A stretch of DNA of 64,000 nucleotides from Gammaproteobacteria bacterium (GCA_016744065.1 JADGFA010000018.1:1-64000), one strand, 5' to 3'; positions 36,732-47,453 are shown, counted from the stretch's first letter. Notes: generated by a model not told the origin, from the letters alone. Program-made: numbers and translations.

Positions 36732-37030
36732 TATGGGGTCCTTGTAAATACTTTATGGTTTTCACTTTGATCTTGTGTTTCTTTTTGTATGCGGGATTTA
36801 AGTTGATAGATATTATTAATGACTTCACCTACAGAGCAGAGGTAATTGTCCAGCGTTTTAGCTTTTAGAGTATCCGTTGTGCATAGGTTATCAATTTTGG
36901 GAGGTGAATTTAGCAGCGCTTTTAACTGGCTGGTGTAATGAAACAGGTGAGATGAATAATGAGGTGGGCTTGGGGCATGACGATTAAAAACTAGAGGTAT
37001 TTTAATAATTACAGACTGATCACGACGCAT
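36731..37030 (-). CDS. Small hypothetical protein, 99 aa (operon gene 2)
   Basis: No family recognised. I start it at the ATG at 37030 because GGAG lies six bases upstream; an ATG 12 bases earlier lacks such a site. It has a proline/histidine-rich N-terminal half (FNRHAPSPPHYSSHLFHY) and a helical C-terminal half with NYLCSVGEVINNIYQLKSRIQKE. It is coupled to the next gene through TAATG. Confidence 0.65.
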   Translation of the reverse strand: MRRDQSVIIKIPLVFNRHAPSPPHYSSHLFHYTSQLKALLNSPPKIDNLCTTDTLKAKTLDNYLCSVGEVINNIYQLKSRIQKETQDQSENHKVFTRTP

Positions 37031-37090
37031 TATGTTCTCCATGCGAGAGGTAATAAAAATAGATAATGAAAAATTACAGGTAGGGAAACC

Positions 37091-37111
37091 GGCGCTTTAT
37101 ATAAAAGCGCC
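37091..37111 (-). other. Intercistronic hairpin in the small-protein operon
   Basis: GGCGCTTT and AAAGCGCC form a perfect 8-bp stem with a five-base loop between genes 1 and 2. There is no U-tract, so an mRNA processing or stability element is more likely than a terminator. Confidence 0.45.
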
Positions 37112-37159
37112 AGTGGCGACCACCTGGCTAACCAACGTGCTTACGTATAAGTACCCTGG

Positions 37160-37480
37160 TTAAGGTAAAAAGGCAGTGTGTAATACACGCTTTTTAGCAT
37201 CTTTTGTAGATGCTCCCAACCATGACAGACAGCGTTGTAAGTCAATAGGTAGGCGTTCACACATTAAACCGGCTTTCACATGGCCGTGTTTGATGAGTGT
37301 GGGCCTATAAAGAATAAGCATGCACAAGGTTTCCATAAGGCCGATGGAATCAGGCGGTTTAAGTGGGGATAAACACTGCCGAGAAGCACAAAGCCGTGCT
37401 GGCAGGATTGGGTTATAACATTTTGCCAAAAAAAAGCTTTGGGCAAAGGGGGAACGTGACGTAATATTGCAATTAGCCAT
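37160..37480 (-). CDS. Small cysteine-rich hypothetical protein, 106 aa (operon gene 1)
   Basis: No family recognised. Seven or so cysteines are spread along the protein (ANCNITSR, LAKCYNP, RLCASRQCLSP, METLCML, GLMCERL, QRCLSWLG), without a regular metal-ligand spacing that I can name. AAGGAG six bases before the ATG is the best ribosome-binding site in this neighbourhood and supports a real gene. It leads the operon, behind a 150-base leader with a strong hairpin. Confidence 0.65.
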   Translation of the reverse strand: MANCNITSRSPFAQSFFLAKCYNPILPARLCASRQCLSPLKPPDSIGLMETLCMLILYRPTLIKHGHVKAGLMCERLPIDLQRCLSWLGASTKDAKKRVLHTAFLP

Positions 37481-37509
37481 AATTAACTCCTTGAAGTTGG
37501 TTGTGGTCA

Positions 37510-37624
37510 GCAGGTTTGAGGTGCGCTTACACCTTGGACCTGCGCATGATTTTTAATGATATCGCGTTTTTGTTACCTCCTTATTTGGGTTCAAAATGCG
37601 TTATTTATTGTTAAAGCGTTATTT
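37510..37624 (-). promoter_or_regulatory. Structured leader of the small-protein operon
   Basis: Three elements lie between the predicted start and gene 1. Direct repeats GCGTTATTT at 37598 and 37616 (18-bp period, similarity extending further). GGAGGT (minus strand, 37580-37575) with no start codon at usable distance. A two-step hairpin, GCAGGT/ACCTGC with inner AGGTG/CACCT, at 37510-37543. Confidence 0.45.
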
Positions 37625-37631
37625 CTTTAAC

Positions 37632-37677
37632 ATGTCCATATTAGCTAATGAAAATTGTATTTGTCAAATATAGACAT
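37632..37677 (-). promoter_or_regulatory. Promoter overlapped by an inverted-repeat operator
   Basis: On the minus strand a perfect -35 TTGACA (37667-37662) is followed after 18 bases by TAATAT (37643-37638). An inverted repeat with 11-bp arms and one mismatch (ATGTCCATATT at 37632-37642, AATATAGACAT at 37667-37677) covers the -10 and flanks the -35. This is a repressor-type arrangement. The regulator is unknown. Confidence 0.6.
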
Positions 37678-37787
37678 AATGAAAATGTGTATAACATATT
37701 TTTTTCAAGCATAATGTGGTTAGTTATATTTGTGTTTAATTTAAATAGCACAGGGTAGTTCGGGACGCTGGTTTTAAGGGGGGAGTA

Positions 37788-38204
37788 TTATTTTTTTATA
37801 TTCTGGTTTTTCTCAAGAACCCAGCAGCGTTCGTTTCGGCTAAAGCCGATGTGCTCATAGTATGTGTCTGCTGCAGGGGCCGCTATTAAAATGAGTTTGC
37901 ATTCAGGCCCTAGTTCATTTTGAGTGTGTATCTGTAGTTTTTTTCCAATGCCTTTTTTCTGATACTGTTTATCTACGGCTAAATCAGACAGATAACAGGC
38001 ATAGTGAAAATCGGTTACTGAACGTGCAATACCAATAAGTTTATTTTCATCCCATGCACTTATGATTAAGTTGCTGTTGTTAATCATTCCTTCCATACAG
38101 ATATAGTTATTTATTGGGCGGCGTTCACCTAGTGTGGATTGCTTGAGTAACTCAATAAACTGCTCAGTCGAAATAGACTGATTGTTTTTGTATTTGATTT
38201 TCAT
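37788..38204 (-). CDS. GNAT family N-acetyltransferase
   Basis: 138 residues with the acetyl-CoA-binding core LSDLAVDKQYQKKGIGKKLQ (Q/R-x-x-G-x-G/A pattern). Further segments are LIGIARSVTDFHYACYLSDL and KLILIAAPAADTYYEHIGF, a single-domain GNAT of the PanZ/YjcF-like size. Its acceptor cannot be told. It is monocistronic; the 414-base spacer upstream carries the palindromic repeat at 38408. Confidence 0.85.
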   Translation of the reverse strand: MKIKYKNNQSISTEQFIELLKQSTLGERRPINNYICMEGMINNSNLIISAWDENKLIGIARSVTDFHYACYLSDLAVDKQYQKKGIGKKLQIHTQNELGPECKLILIAAPAADTYYEHIGFSRNERCWVLEKNQNIKK

Positions 38205-38407
38205 TTGAGAGATGATTCCATATTATTAAGCTGTACTGTAAATTTGACGGTTTTTTCTAGTGATAGTGATCTGTAAATTAAAAACATTAGGTTAAAAGTA
38301 CTTGCTTAAGCCACAGTATAGGGTAAGTGCGGGTTTGAAAAAATATACAAGTAAAAATAAATATGAGTAATTGTCATCTTTAAATAACGGTCATTTGTGA
38401 ATATCTG

Positions 38408-38477
38408 TCATCCTGAGCGAAGGCGAAGGACCTTGAATACCCCGAGTAGTTAGATTCTTCGCCTTCGCTCAGGATGA
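38408..38477. repeat. Perfect palindromic dispersed repeat, copy 2
   Basis: Two 21-bp arms (38408-38428 and 38457-38477) are exact reverse complements around a 28-base loop; the arm begins TCATCCTGAGCGAAGG. This is the best-preserved of three related elements in the window and lies in the spacer between waaA and the GNAT gene. The rest of that spacer (38205-38618) has no supported gene. Confidence 0.88.
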
Positions 38478-38618
38478 TCGTTATAGGGGGGGGTTAATGC
38501 AGTGGTTCCACTCATTTGTGCAGGCGAGATCAATAGTTGTGAACCGGTATTGTTTGTTAACAGGTGATGGGGCTATGTTGCTTGATCCAAACTACGGGTG
38601 CATTTAAGTCGGTGTTAT

Positions 38619-39842
38619 TTATGTTAGAGATAGTATTTCTGAAATATAAGTGTCTAAAATTGTAGATTGTTTCTGTAGTGCTAATTTAGCTTTTTTTCCT
38701 GTCGATATTAATACTTCGGGATTCTTAAAGTAATTAGAGAGCGTTGTTTCCAGGTCTGATATATTTTTTACCTGTATGCAGGCCTGGTTTTCAATAAGTA
38801 GCTTTACTTCATCTTTAAAGTTAAACATATGTGGACCGCAGATCGTTGGTTTTCCCATACGGCAGGGTTCCAGAATATTTTGTCCGCCATGTTTAATTAA
38901 TGATCCACCAATGAAAACGCATTCAGCTCCCTGTATAAATTGTGTTAGTTCCCCTAGTGTGTCTGCCAGGTATATTTTTGTGTTTTGACTTAATGATTGT
39001 TGCTGGCTGCGAACAGTATATTTTATTTTGAGTTTATTTAGCTGTTTTTGAATTTTTTTGCTGCGATCAGGGTGCCTGGGCACAAGTACCAGTAACATTT
39101 CTGGCTTGAGCTTGTTCCAGAGTGTGGCTAGCTGTACCTCTTCATCGTTATGGGTTGAGGCGGCAACACAATAGGGGCGATTATTCAGGCTAATGGGCTT
39201 GTCGTGCAGAGGCTTATCAACTGAAGTGAATTTTAAATTTCCCGCAACAGTTAACTGATTAATTTCTGCGCCCAATTGTCTGAAATTATCCAGCTCTGTA
39301 TTCGATTTACAAAGTATTTTACTAACATATGAAAGACTGGTTTTATAAAGGGACTTAATCCAGTTATTTGCTGACAGGGTGCGATGAGAAAGACGAGCAT
39401 TAATAATAGAGATTGAAATGTTATTAGCATGGCATAGTTGGTATAGCAGAGGCCATATCTCAGTTTCCATAATCAGGCACTGTGAAGGTTTGTATGCTTT
39501 TATAAAGCGCTTTATTGCAAAGCCAGATTCTATGGGTAAAAAACAATGGCTGGTACGCGTAAAATCATGTCGAGCAACCGTGTTTGCGCCAGTCACTGTA
39601 TTGGTTGTTATAATAAAATGAGTATCAGGAAATTGTGTTAATAATTTAAGGTGTAGTGGGTGATAGGTGTTTACTTCACCGACGGATGCACAATGAATCC
39701 ATATGGATTTATTTTTACTGGCAGGGTAAGCGAACCCCAGGCGTTGTAAAAAATATCGGCTAGATTTATCGCGTAAAGAAATTTTCAAAGTGTATATAAA
39801 AAACACAGGCCATAATAAAATTGTCAGAAATCGGTAAATCAT
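38619..39842 (-). CDS. waaA: Kdo transferase
   Basis: Adds Kdo to lipid A precursor at the inner membrane. 407 residues, GT30 family. It has an N-terminal membrane anchor and the catalytic Glu in ASVGEVNTYHPL. Also seen are METEIWPLL, INARLSHRTL, VPRHPDR and the nucleotide-sugar site FIGGSLIKHGGQNILEP. It follows lpxL on the same strand; a palindromic repeat copy fills the 175-base gap. Confidence 0.96.
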   Translation of the reverse strand: MIYRFLTILLWPVFFIYTLKISLRDKSSRYFLQRLGFAYPASKNKSIWIHCASVGEVNTYHPLHLKLLTQFPDTHFIITTNTVTGANTVARHDFTRTSHCFLPIESGFAIKRFIKAYKPSQCLIMETEIWPLLYQLCHANNISISIINARLSHRTLSANNWIKSLYKTSLSYVSKILCKSNTELDNFRQLGAEINQLTVAGNLKFTSVDKPLHDKPISLNNRPYCVAASTHNDEEVQLATLWNKLKPEMLLVLVPRHPDRSKKIQKQLNKLKIKYTVRSQQQSLSQNTKIYLADTLGELTQFIQGAECVFIGGSLIKHGGQNILEPCRMGKPTICGPHMFNFKDEVKLLIENQACIQVKNISDLETTLSNYFKNPEVLISTGKKAKLALQKQSTILDTYISEILSLT

Positions 39843-39857
39843 ATATGCGTGGAGAGC

Positions 39858-39947
39858 CTGTTATTCTGAGCGTAGTGAAGAGTTTGGTGTGATAAAGCGT
39901 CAGGGCAGAGCATGGCATCAGTTTTTTTAGTTGTACTCAGTATGACA
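39858..39947. repeat. Degenerate palindromic dispersed repeat, copy 3
   Basis: CTGTTATTCTGAGCGTAGTGAAG at its left and ACTCAGTATGACA at its right end mirror the outer arms of the element at 38408. The interior is longer and more diverged. It occupies the waaA-lpxL spacer. Confidence 0.55.
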
Positions 39948-40017
39948 TGTAACCAGATATTTATTTTATGTGTCTCTGCTGTAGTGCCTGTAAATAAAAA
40001 ACTATATTTATTTATGT

Positions 40018-40950
40018 TCATCTACGTTTTTTCTTTTCAGGGTAAACTGCGGCTTCACCTTCGGGCCTGTTTTTATAACGTTTATGAACCCAGAGATACT
40101 GTTCAGGGTTTTGCATAATTAAATGCTCCAGTGTCTGGTTTATAACGAGTGCATCATCTTCAGTTTTACCCGTCGGGAAATTTTTTAACGAGGGTAATAT
40201 TGTTAGTTTGTAACCCTGGCCACCATTCTTGCGTTTTATATAGTAAGGCACAACAGCCGCACCGGTTATTTTTGCAAATCGTGCGGGTGCGGTCAGGGCT
40301 GATGCCTGTACCCCAAAGAAAGGGGCGAATATCATGTCTTTGCCCCTAAAATCCTGATCGGGTGCATACCATGCGGCATGACCTTTTTTCAGACCTTTTA
40401 TCATTGACAGGGGCTTGTGGTAATCAACGATCGCTTTATAGAGTCGTGCTCTATGATAGCGCATAAAGGCGTCAAATAATTTATTGTGCGCGCGTTTGTA
40501 CATAACCTGAAAGGGAACATAATGATTTAATACCGGGCCACCAATTTCCAGGCAGGTGAAGTGTGCTGTTAAAATAATAACGCCTTTTCCCTGTTCCTGT
40601 GGTTGGGTGATGTTTTCCAGGCCTTCTATTTCACAGAGTTTTAATAATCGTTCATCCTGCCACCAGCTTAAGGCTAACTCAAAAGCAGCCATACCCATAT
40701 TTTTAAAACAGAGCTTTCGCATGCGAATGATTTCATCTGTATGCGCATCAGGAAAAGCAAAACGTAAATTAATATCGGCAATTGTGCGTCGCGCGGGCAT
40801 GAATATATAGATTAACTTGCCCAGTATTGCGCCGCATACTTCTATCGCTGGCAGGGGTAATATAATGACTAACCGCAGCAGGCCCAGAGAAAACCAGGTA
40901 GGCCAGTATTTTGGTGCAAGGTAATGGCTGGGGTTTACGGCCTTTATCAA
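40018..40950 (-). CDS. lpxL: Lipid A biosynthesis lauroyl/acyl acyltransferase (LpxL/HtrB family)
   Basis: Adds a secondary acyl chain to Kdo-lipid A. 310 residues. An N-terminal membrane segment is followed by the catalytic HX4E box in LTAHFTCLEIGG, then YKRAHNKLFDAFM and APDQDFRGKDMIFAPFFG. LpxL and LpxM paralogues are hard to separate by eye. The C-terminal tail is very basic (EKKKRR). Order on the strand: pcm, tolC, lpxL, waaA. Confidence 0.92.
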   Translation of the reverse strand: MIKAVNPSHYLAPKYWPTWFSLGLLRLVIILPLPAIEVCGAILGKLIYIFMPARRTIADINLRFAFPDAHTDEIIRMRKLCFKNMGMAAFELALSWWQDERLLKLCEIEGLENITQPQEQGKGVIILTAHFTCLEIGGPVLNHYVPFQVMYKRAHNKLFDAFMRYHRARLYKAIVDYHKPLSMIKGLKKGHAAWYAPDQDFRGKDMIFAPFFGVQASALTAPARFAKITGAAVVPYYIKRKNGGQGYKLTILPSLKNFPTGKTEDDALVINQTLEHLIMQNPEQYLWVHKRYKNRPEGEAAVYPEKKKRR

Positions 40951-41042
40951 AATATTGACTCTAATTCTGTTTCTAATAGAACAAATGAAAAGGCCGCCCT
41001 TTTCATTTGTATTGCTTATGTATTATATCTGTAGAGTAAAGG

Positions 41043-42389
41043 CTATTGTAAAAAGCTGTTAATGCTCTGTCCGTCATCCATGCTCAGGGTACCGGCTGCC
41101 TGCTTTAAACGTAAGGTGTTTATCACATAATTATAACGTGCACGGGCATAGTCGCGTTCTGCACGATACACTTCGCGTAATGTTGATAACACATCAATGG
41201 CTGTTCGTGTGCCAACTTCAAACCCGGCCTGTGTTGCTTCATGTGCTGCCTGGTTTGAAAGTAGTGCCTGTTTTAATGCTTTTACCTGAGCTATGGTCGA
41301 TGTTACACCAAGGTAAGCATCACGGGTTTGTTGCAGGGTCTGGCGTTTTGCTTTTTCTTTTAATGAGCGAGCCTGCTCTTTTAATGCTACAGACTGTTTA
41401 TGCTTTGCACTGGTAGAACCACCGCTGTATATGGGAATGGTTAGCTGCACTGTAATTGCAGTATCAGTGGAATCTGTTGGTGCAAATCTGCCGCCATCAG
41501 GGCTATTGAAATTATGCTGAGCGACCAAGTCAAGGTAGGGATAGTGTTCTGACTGGTCGGCATCTACCTGTTTTTGAGAGGCCTGAAAATCATACTGTGC
41601 TGCTTTTAATGCTAAATTATTCTGTTCAGCACTTTCGGTCCATTTCAGCATGTCAGTTGGTTCAGGGATGAGTAACGGAATATCTTCAATCATGGGGGAA
41701 ATATTTGTGGTGTAGGTGCCTAAAATGACGGCCAGTGCTTCGAACTGTGCAGATAATATATTTTGTGCATCTATTTCCTGGGCGACAGATGTATCGTAGC
41801 TGGCCTGGGCTTCTTTTACATCAGTGATAGCAATTAACCCGACTTCAAAACGTTTTTTTGATTGTTCCAGTTGTTTACCTATGGCTTCTTTTTCGGCAGT
41901 AGCAAACTTTAAATTATCTTTTGCTCCCAGTGCGTTAAAATAGGCGGTTGCCAGTCGAACAATTAAATCCTGTCTGGCGGCTTCTACTGTTGCTGTGGCA
42001 GAGGCAATTGCCATGTCAGTCTGCTGGAGCTTTTTGTAAAGTTTATGATTATAAAGTGTTTGACTCAGGCTGAGGTTATAGCCATTTGTATTAAAATCAA
42101 TCGTGCCATTTGGAATAAGTGTGCTGGCGCTTTTCGCTGTTTCCTGTTCTGTATGGCTAACAAAAGCGGACAGGCTTAGTTGTGGTAATAATGCGGCTTT
42201 ACTGAGGCCACGACCGGCAACTGAGCTCTGGTAGGTGAATTCAGCCGCCTGTAAATCCTGATCATGTGATGTGGCCAGCTCTAAAGCCTGCGAAAAATTA
42301 AAAGTATGCGGTGTATCTTCCTGTGCGTGTAGAGGAAGACTGAATGACAGACAGGAAGCCGTTACTACGCTAAAGAATATTTTTTTCAT
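41043..42389 (-). CDS. tolC: TolC family outer membrane channel
   Basis: Outer-membrane exit duct for type I secretion and RND/MFS efflux. 448 residues with a cleaved signal peptide (LSFSLPLHAQE). Two structural repeats contain long coiled coils, and the repeat landmarks YNHKLYKKLQQTD, ARQDLIVRLATAYFNAL and VGTRTAIDVLSTLREVYRAERDYARARYNYV are seen. It is 30 bases downstream of the pcm-like gene, a common arrangement. Confidence 0.95.
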   Translation of the reverse strand: MKKIFFSVVTASCLSFSLPLHAQEDTPHTFNFSQALELATSHDQDLQAAEFTYQSSVAGRGLSKAALLPQLSLSAFVSHTEQETAKSASTLIPNGTIDFNTNGYNLSLSQTLYNHKLYKKLQQTDMAIASATATVEAARQDLIVRLATAYFNALGAKDNLKFATAEKEAIGKQLEQSKKRFEVGLIAITDVKEAQASYDTSVAQEIDAQNILSAQFEALAVILGTYTTNISPMIEDIPLLIPEPTDMLKWTESAEQNNLALKAAQYDFQASQKQVDADQSEHYPYLDLVAQHNFNSPDGGRFAPTDSTDTAITVQLTIPIYSGGSTSAKHKQSVALKEQARSLKEKAKRQTLQQTRDAYLGVTSTIAQVKALKQALLSNQAAHEATQAGFEVGTRTAIDVLSTLREVYRAERDYARARYNYVINTLRLKQAAGTLSMDDGQSINSFLQ

Positions 42390-42419
42390 GTTTTGTTGTT
42401 TTACTTTTAAAGTTTGGTT

Positions 42420-43079
42420 TTAAAATTTAAATTCAGGTTTTTGTTCGCCATGTACCAGTGGGTTTAAAACGGTTTCAAAAATAGTTTCATCAGACCACTC
42501 GTTGTCACTGGTGCGGGTAATAATATGTGCCGTCATTGCAGGAGCTGCACCATCAACTACAAACATTTTACCGTTTTCAGTCAGGGCATTTTTAAATGCC
42601 TGGGGTATTTCATTAATTGCCCCGGTTAAAATAATGATATCGTATTTTTTGTTAATATCGGGGAAATCCAGACCATCTGTACAACTTAAGCTTATATTAA
42701 ATATACCTTGTTCTAGCAAGGTTTGAGCTGCTCGTTTGGCTAAAGTTTCATCTATTTCAACACTTTCAACGTGGCTCGCCAGGTTTGCCAGGCAGGCTGT
42801 AAGGTAACCACTGCCAGTACCAATTTCCAGTACATTGTCTTCAGGTTGAATATCCAGCAGTTGTAGTAAACGGCCTTCAATAATGGGGTGCATCATATTC
42901 TGTGAATCATTCAGGGGAATAGCCGTGTCTGCATAAGCGAGATTCAGGTATTGTGCAGGTACATACTGGTCACGGGGTATTGTTTCAAGTGTATTGAGAA
43001 CCTTGTCATCAAGCACGTCCCATGGGCGTACCTGTTGTTCAACCATATTGTAACGACATTGATCCAGATGTGACGACAT
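42420..43079 (-). CDS. Protein-L-isoaspartate O-methyltransferase family protein
   Basis: AdoMet-dependent methyltransferase of the Pcm family. The cofactor site is VLEIGTGSGYLTACLA, with YNMVEQQVRPWDVLDDKVL at the start and VLETIPRDQYVP. I start it at 43079 because GGGGGA lies five bases upstream; an upstream ATG at 43166 lacks one. The result is 219 residues, the family size. In gammaproteobacteria this tolC-linked paralogue is distinct from the surE-linked pcm, so its substrate is uncertain. Confidence 0.85.
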   Translation of the reverse strand: MSSHLDQCRYNMVEQQVRPWDVLDDKVLNTLETIPRDQYVPAQYLNLAYADTAIPLNDSQNMMHPIIEGRLLQLLDIQPEDNVLEIGTGSGYLTACLANLASHVESVEIDETLAKRAAQTLLEQGIFNISLSCTDGLDFPDINKKYDIIILTGAINEIPQAFKNALTENGKMFVVDGAAPAMTAHIITRTSDNEWSDETIFETVLNPLVHGEQKPEFKF

Positions 43080-43215
43080 TAAGTTCCCCCGGAGGTGTTT
43101 AAGGTTATTTGTTATATGTAGCCTGATTCTACCTTTTGCCAGGTAACTTGGATACCCCGTAGGCATCTCTATTTAAATGATTGTGTTTTTTGCGCTTTGC
43201 TTTTTCGATATACCC

Positions 43216-43242
43216 TGTACCTGAACACTCTGCTCAGGTACA
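43216..43242. other. Hairpin in the pcm-thiC divergent region
   Basis: TGTACCTGA and TCAGGTACA form a perfect 9-bp inverted repeat with a nine-base loop. No U-tract. It could be an operator for either divergent gene. Confidence 0.35.
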
Positions 43243-43337
43243 CTTGGCGGCCACAAGCTAGGGGAATTTTGTGCTAGATCGATTAATCGGTGAATAGCAC
43301 GGGATTGAGAATTATCCAGAACTTTAAGGCGTAGAGT

Positions 43338-43456
43338 GCTTTTCTGTTTTCGATAAGAGTGTCTGTAACATCAGGCTGTAAATTTTTTACAGGCATCGTT
43401 GTTAAGGGACTCTAAACTCTTAGAACCTGATCCAGATAATGCTGGCGAAGGGAAGC
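43338..43456 (+). promoter_or_regulatory. TPP riboswitch controlling thiC
   Basis: The 3' half is near-consensus thi box: GAACCTGATCCAGATAATGC followed by TGGCGAAGGGA. P1 can form from GCTTTTC (43338-43344) with GGGAAGC (43450-43456). P2 can form from AAGAGT with ACTCTT. The usual CTGAGA is replaced by CTGTAA (43375-43380). The P1 3' strand can also pair with CTTCC at 43471-43475, followed by four T, a possible alternative stem. Confidence 0.9.
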
Positions 43457-43486
43457 TTTGCTGTTTGCTCCTTCCTTTTGCCATAG

Positions 43487-45400
<1,914 letters not shown>

Positions 45401-45429
45401 AAAAGGTTTTTATCTGTGAATAAACACCG

Positions 45430-45460
45430 ATGAGCGCTAACTTTTTGTGTTGGCGCTCAT
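45430..45460 (+). other. 3' hairpin after thiC
   Basis: A 12-bp stem starting ATGAGCGC and ending GCGCTCAT around TTTTTGT, 30 bases beyond the thiC stop. No U-tract follows, so it is a stability or weak termination element. Confidence 0.5.
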
Positions 45461-45590
45461 GTGGCGTACTATGGGTACATAGGGGTAACCCTGTGTTTCT
45501 ATCAATGAGAAATGCTTTTGATTTGCCAACAATATCTCTAAAAATCTGCTAAGTTTATATTTTGTGTAATTATAATAATAAATTTTTCTA

Positions 45591-47453
45591 ATGACTGATA
45601 CAGATCTCTTCTATTTACTTAAACAACAAGTTGATAAACACCTGTCTTCTATAGATATATCAGGTAGTCCCTGGAAAGAATTTCTGGCGTCAATTAATGC
45701 GACATATCAAAAGTTTGATATTGACCAGCGCACACTTGAAGATTCTTTAACTTTGAGCGCTGAAGAACTGGTTCAGGCTAATGATGAAATGAACGCGGTA
45801 TTTGCGGCCATTCCTGATCAATTATTTCATCTTGATTCGGATGGACGGGTCATTAGTTATAAGCTTGGGCAAAGCAGTTATTTTTATTTAAAAAGTGAAC
45901 GCTTGATTAATAAGTATCTTAAAGATGTTTTAGATATTGAAGTGGTTGATAAATTTGAAGTTTCAATAAAGCAGGTGTTAGAACAACGCTCTATAAAACA
46001 CTTTGAATTTGTTATTTATCATGATAGAAAAATATATTATTACGAAGTACGCATGATGCCAGTGAAGTCACATGGTGTAATTGCACTGATTCGTGATGTA
46101 ACTGAACGTAAGCTGGCAGAGGAGCAAATTGCATTTCTGGCTTATCACGATAATCTTACGGCACTTCCCAATAATCGCTTATTTAAAGATCGCCTGGAAC
46201 ATGCTATTTCGCAGGCTGAACGAGGTAATAAATTACTGGCGATTATGTTTCTGGATCTGGATCGATTTAAATTAATTAATGACACCATGGGGCATTCGGC
46301 GGGAGATGAATTATTAAAAATAACATCACAGCGCTTAATTGAGGCCGTGCGTAAAACAGATTCAGTTGCGATAAATGCTAGTGGTGCTAGCTCTTCAATT
46401 GCGCGTTTTGGCGGGGATGAGTTCACTATTTTGTTAGATGATGTTGAAAATATACAGGCAATAATTCATATCGCAGAACGTATTGTTGAAAATGTTAGCC
46501 AGCCAATGATGTTGGGTCGTCAGGAAGTACATATATCGACCAGTATCGGTATTGCTATTTATCCTGAGGATGGCAAGCAGGCTGATGAGATACTAAAGCA
46601 TGCGGACTCTGCTATGTATCATGCAAAAGCACAGGGTAGAAATAATTTTCAATTTTTTGCTGACTCAATGAATAAGTCTTCGGTTGAGTTATTAGCACTG
46701 GAAAATAATCTGCATAAAGCCATAGAGCATAATGAGCTGTGTTTGTATTATCAGCCTCAGGTTAGTGTTGTTACTGGGCAGGTTGTTGGTATGGAGGCGC
46801 TCATTCGTTGGCAGCACCCAGAAAGAGGCTTTGTTTCTCCTGGTGTATTTATTCCCGTAGCAGAAGAAACTGGCCTGATTATGCAAATTGGTGAATGGGT
46901 TTTTCGGGAGGCCTGTACCCAGGGGGTGAACTGGATAAATGCAGGTTATATACTAGAAAAAATTTCAGTTAATCTTTCAGCCAGACAGCTTAAAGACGAA
47001 GGCTTACCCGCATTAATTGCAAAAACCCTGGAAGAAACAGGCATGCCGGCGGAAAAACTGTGTATTGAATTAACGGAAACAGCGTTGATCCTTGATCCAG
47101 ATGTGGCACTGGCCCGATTGAAAAAAATTAAAGCAATGGGTGTTACATTGTCGCTAGATGATTTTGGTACGGGCTATTCCTCATTAAGTTATTTAAAACG
47201 GTTTCCAATTGATACTTTAAAAATTGACCAGGCATTTATTCGCGATATAAAAGTAGATCATGAAGATGCGGCATTAGTAAAAGCAATTATTGCTATGGCT
47301 CATGGTTTAGATATGGAAGTAATTGCAGAAGGCGTAGAGATTCAGGAGCAGCTTGAATTTTTAGGCGCTAATGCCTGCGATACGATTCAGGGTTATTTAT
47401 TTAGTCGGCCTTTACCTGCCAAAGAGATGGAAGCGCTTTTACTTAAGAGGTAG
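45591..47453 (+). CDS. Soluble PAS-GGDEF-EAL cyclic-di-GMP protein
   Basis: 620 residues without a membrane helix. An N-terminal helical segment (1-65) is followed by a PAS domain (about 68-170). The GGDEF domain is at about 183-355 with GGDEF at 274-278, and a serine/alanine insert (NASGASSS) sits just before it. The EAL domain has an intact EAL at 402-404, plus NLSARQL, ELTETALI, DDFGTG and IQGYLF. No RXXD inhibitory site is seen before GGDEF. Both synthesis and hydrolysis look possible. It is monocistronic with a weak ribosome-binding site. Confidence 0.92.
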   Translation: MTDTDLFYLLKQQVDKHLSSIDISGSPWKEFLASINATYQKFDIDQRTLEDSLTLSAEELVQANDEMNAVFAAIPDQLFHLDSDGRVISYKLGQSSYFYLKSERLINKYLKDVLDIEVVDKFEVSIKQVLEQRSIKHFEFVIYHDRKIYYYEVRMMPVKSHGVIALIRDVTERKLAEEQIAFLAYHDNLTALPNNRLFKDRLEHAISQAERGNKLLAIMFLDLDRFKLINDTMGHSAGDELLKITSQRLIEAVRKTDSVAINASGASSSIARFGGDEFTILLDDVENIQAIIHIAERIVENVSQPMMLGRQEVHISTSIGIAIYPEDGKQADEILKHADSAMYHAKAQGRNNFQFFADSMNKSSVELLALENNLHKAIEHNELCLYYQPQVSVVTGQVVGMEALIRWQHPERGFVSPGVFIPVAEETGLIMQIGEWVFREACTQGVNWINAGYILEKISVNLSARQLKDEGLPALIAKTLEETGMPAEKLCIELTETALILDPDVALARLKKIKAMGVTLSLDDFGTGYSSLSYLKRFPIDTLKIDQAFIRDIKVDHEDAALVKAIIAMAHGLDMEVIAEGVEIQEQLEFLGANACDTIQGYLFSRPLPAKEMEALLLKR

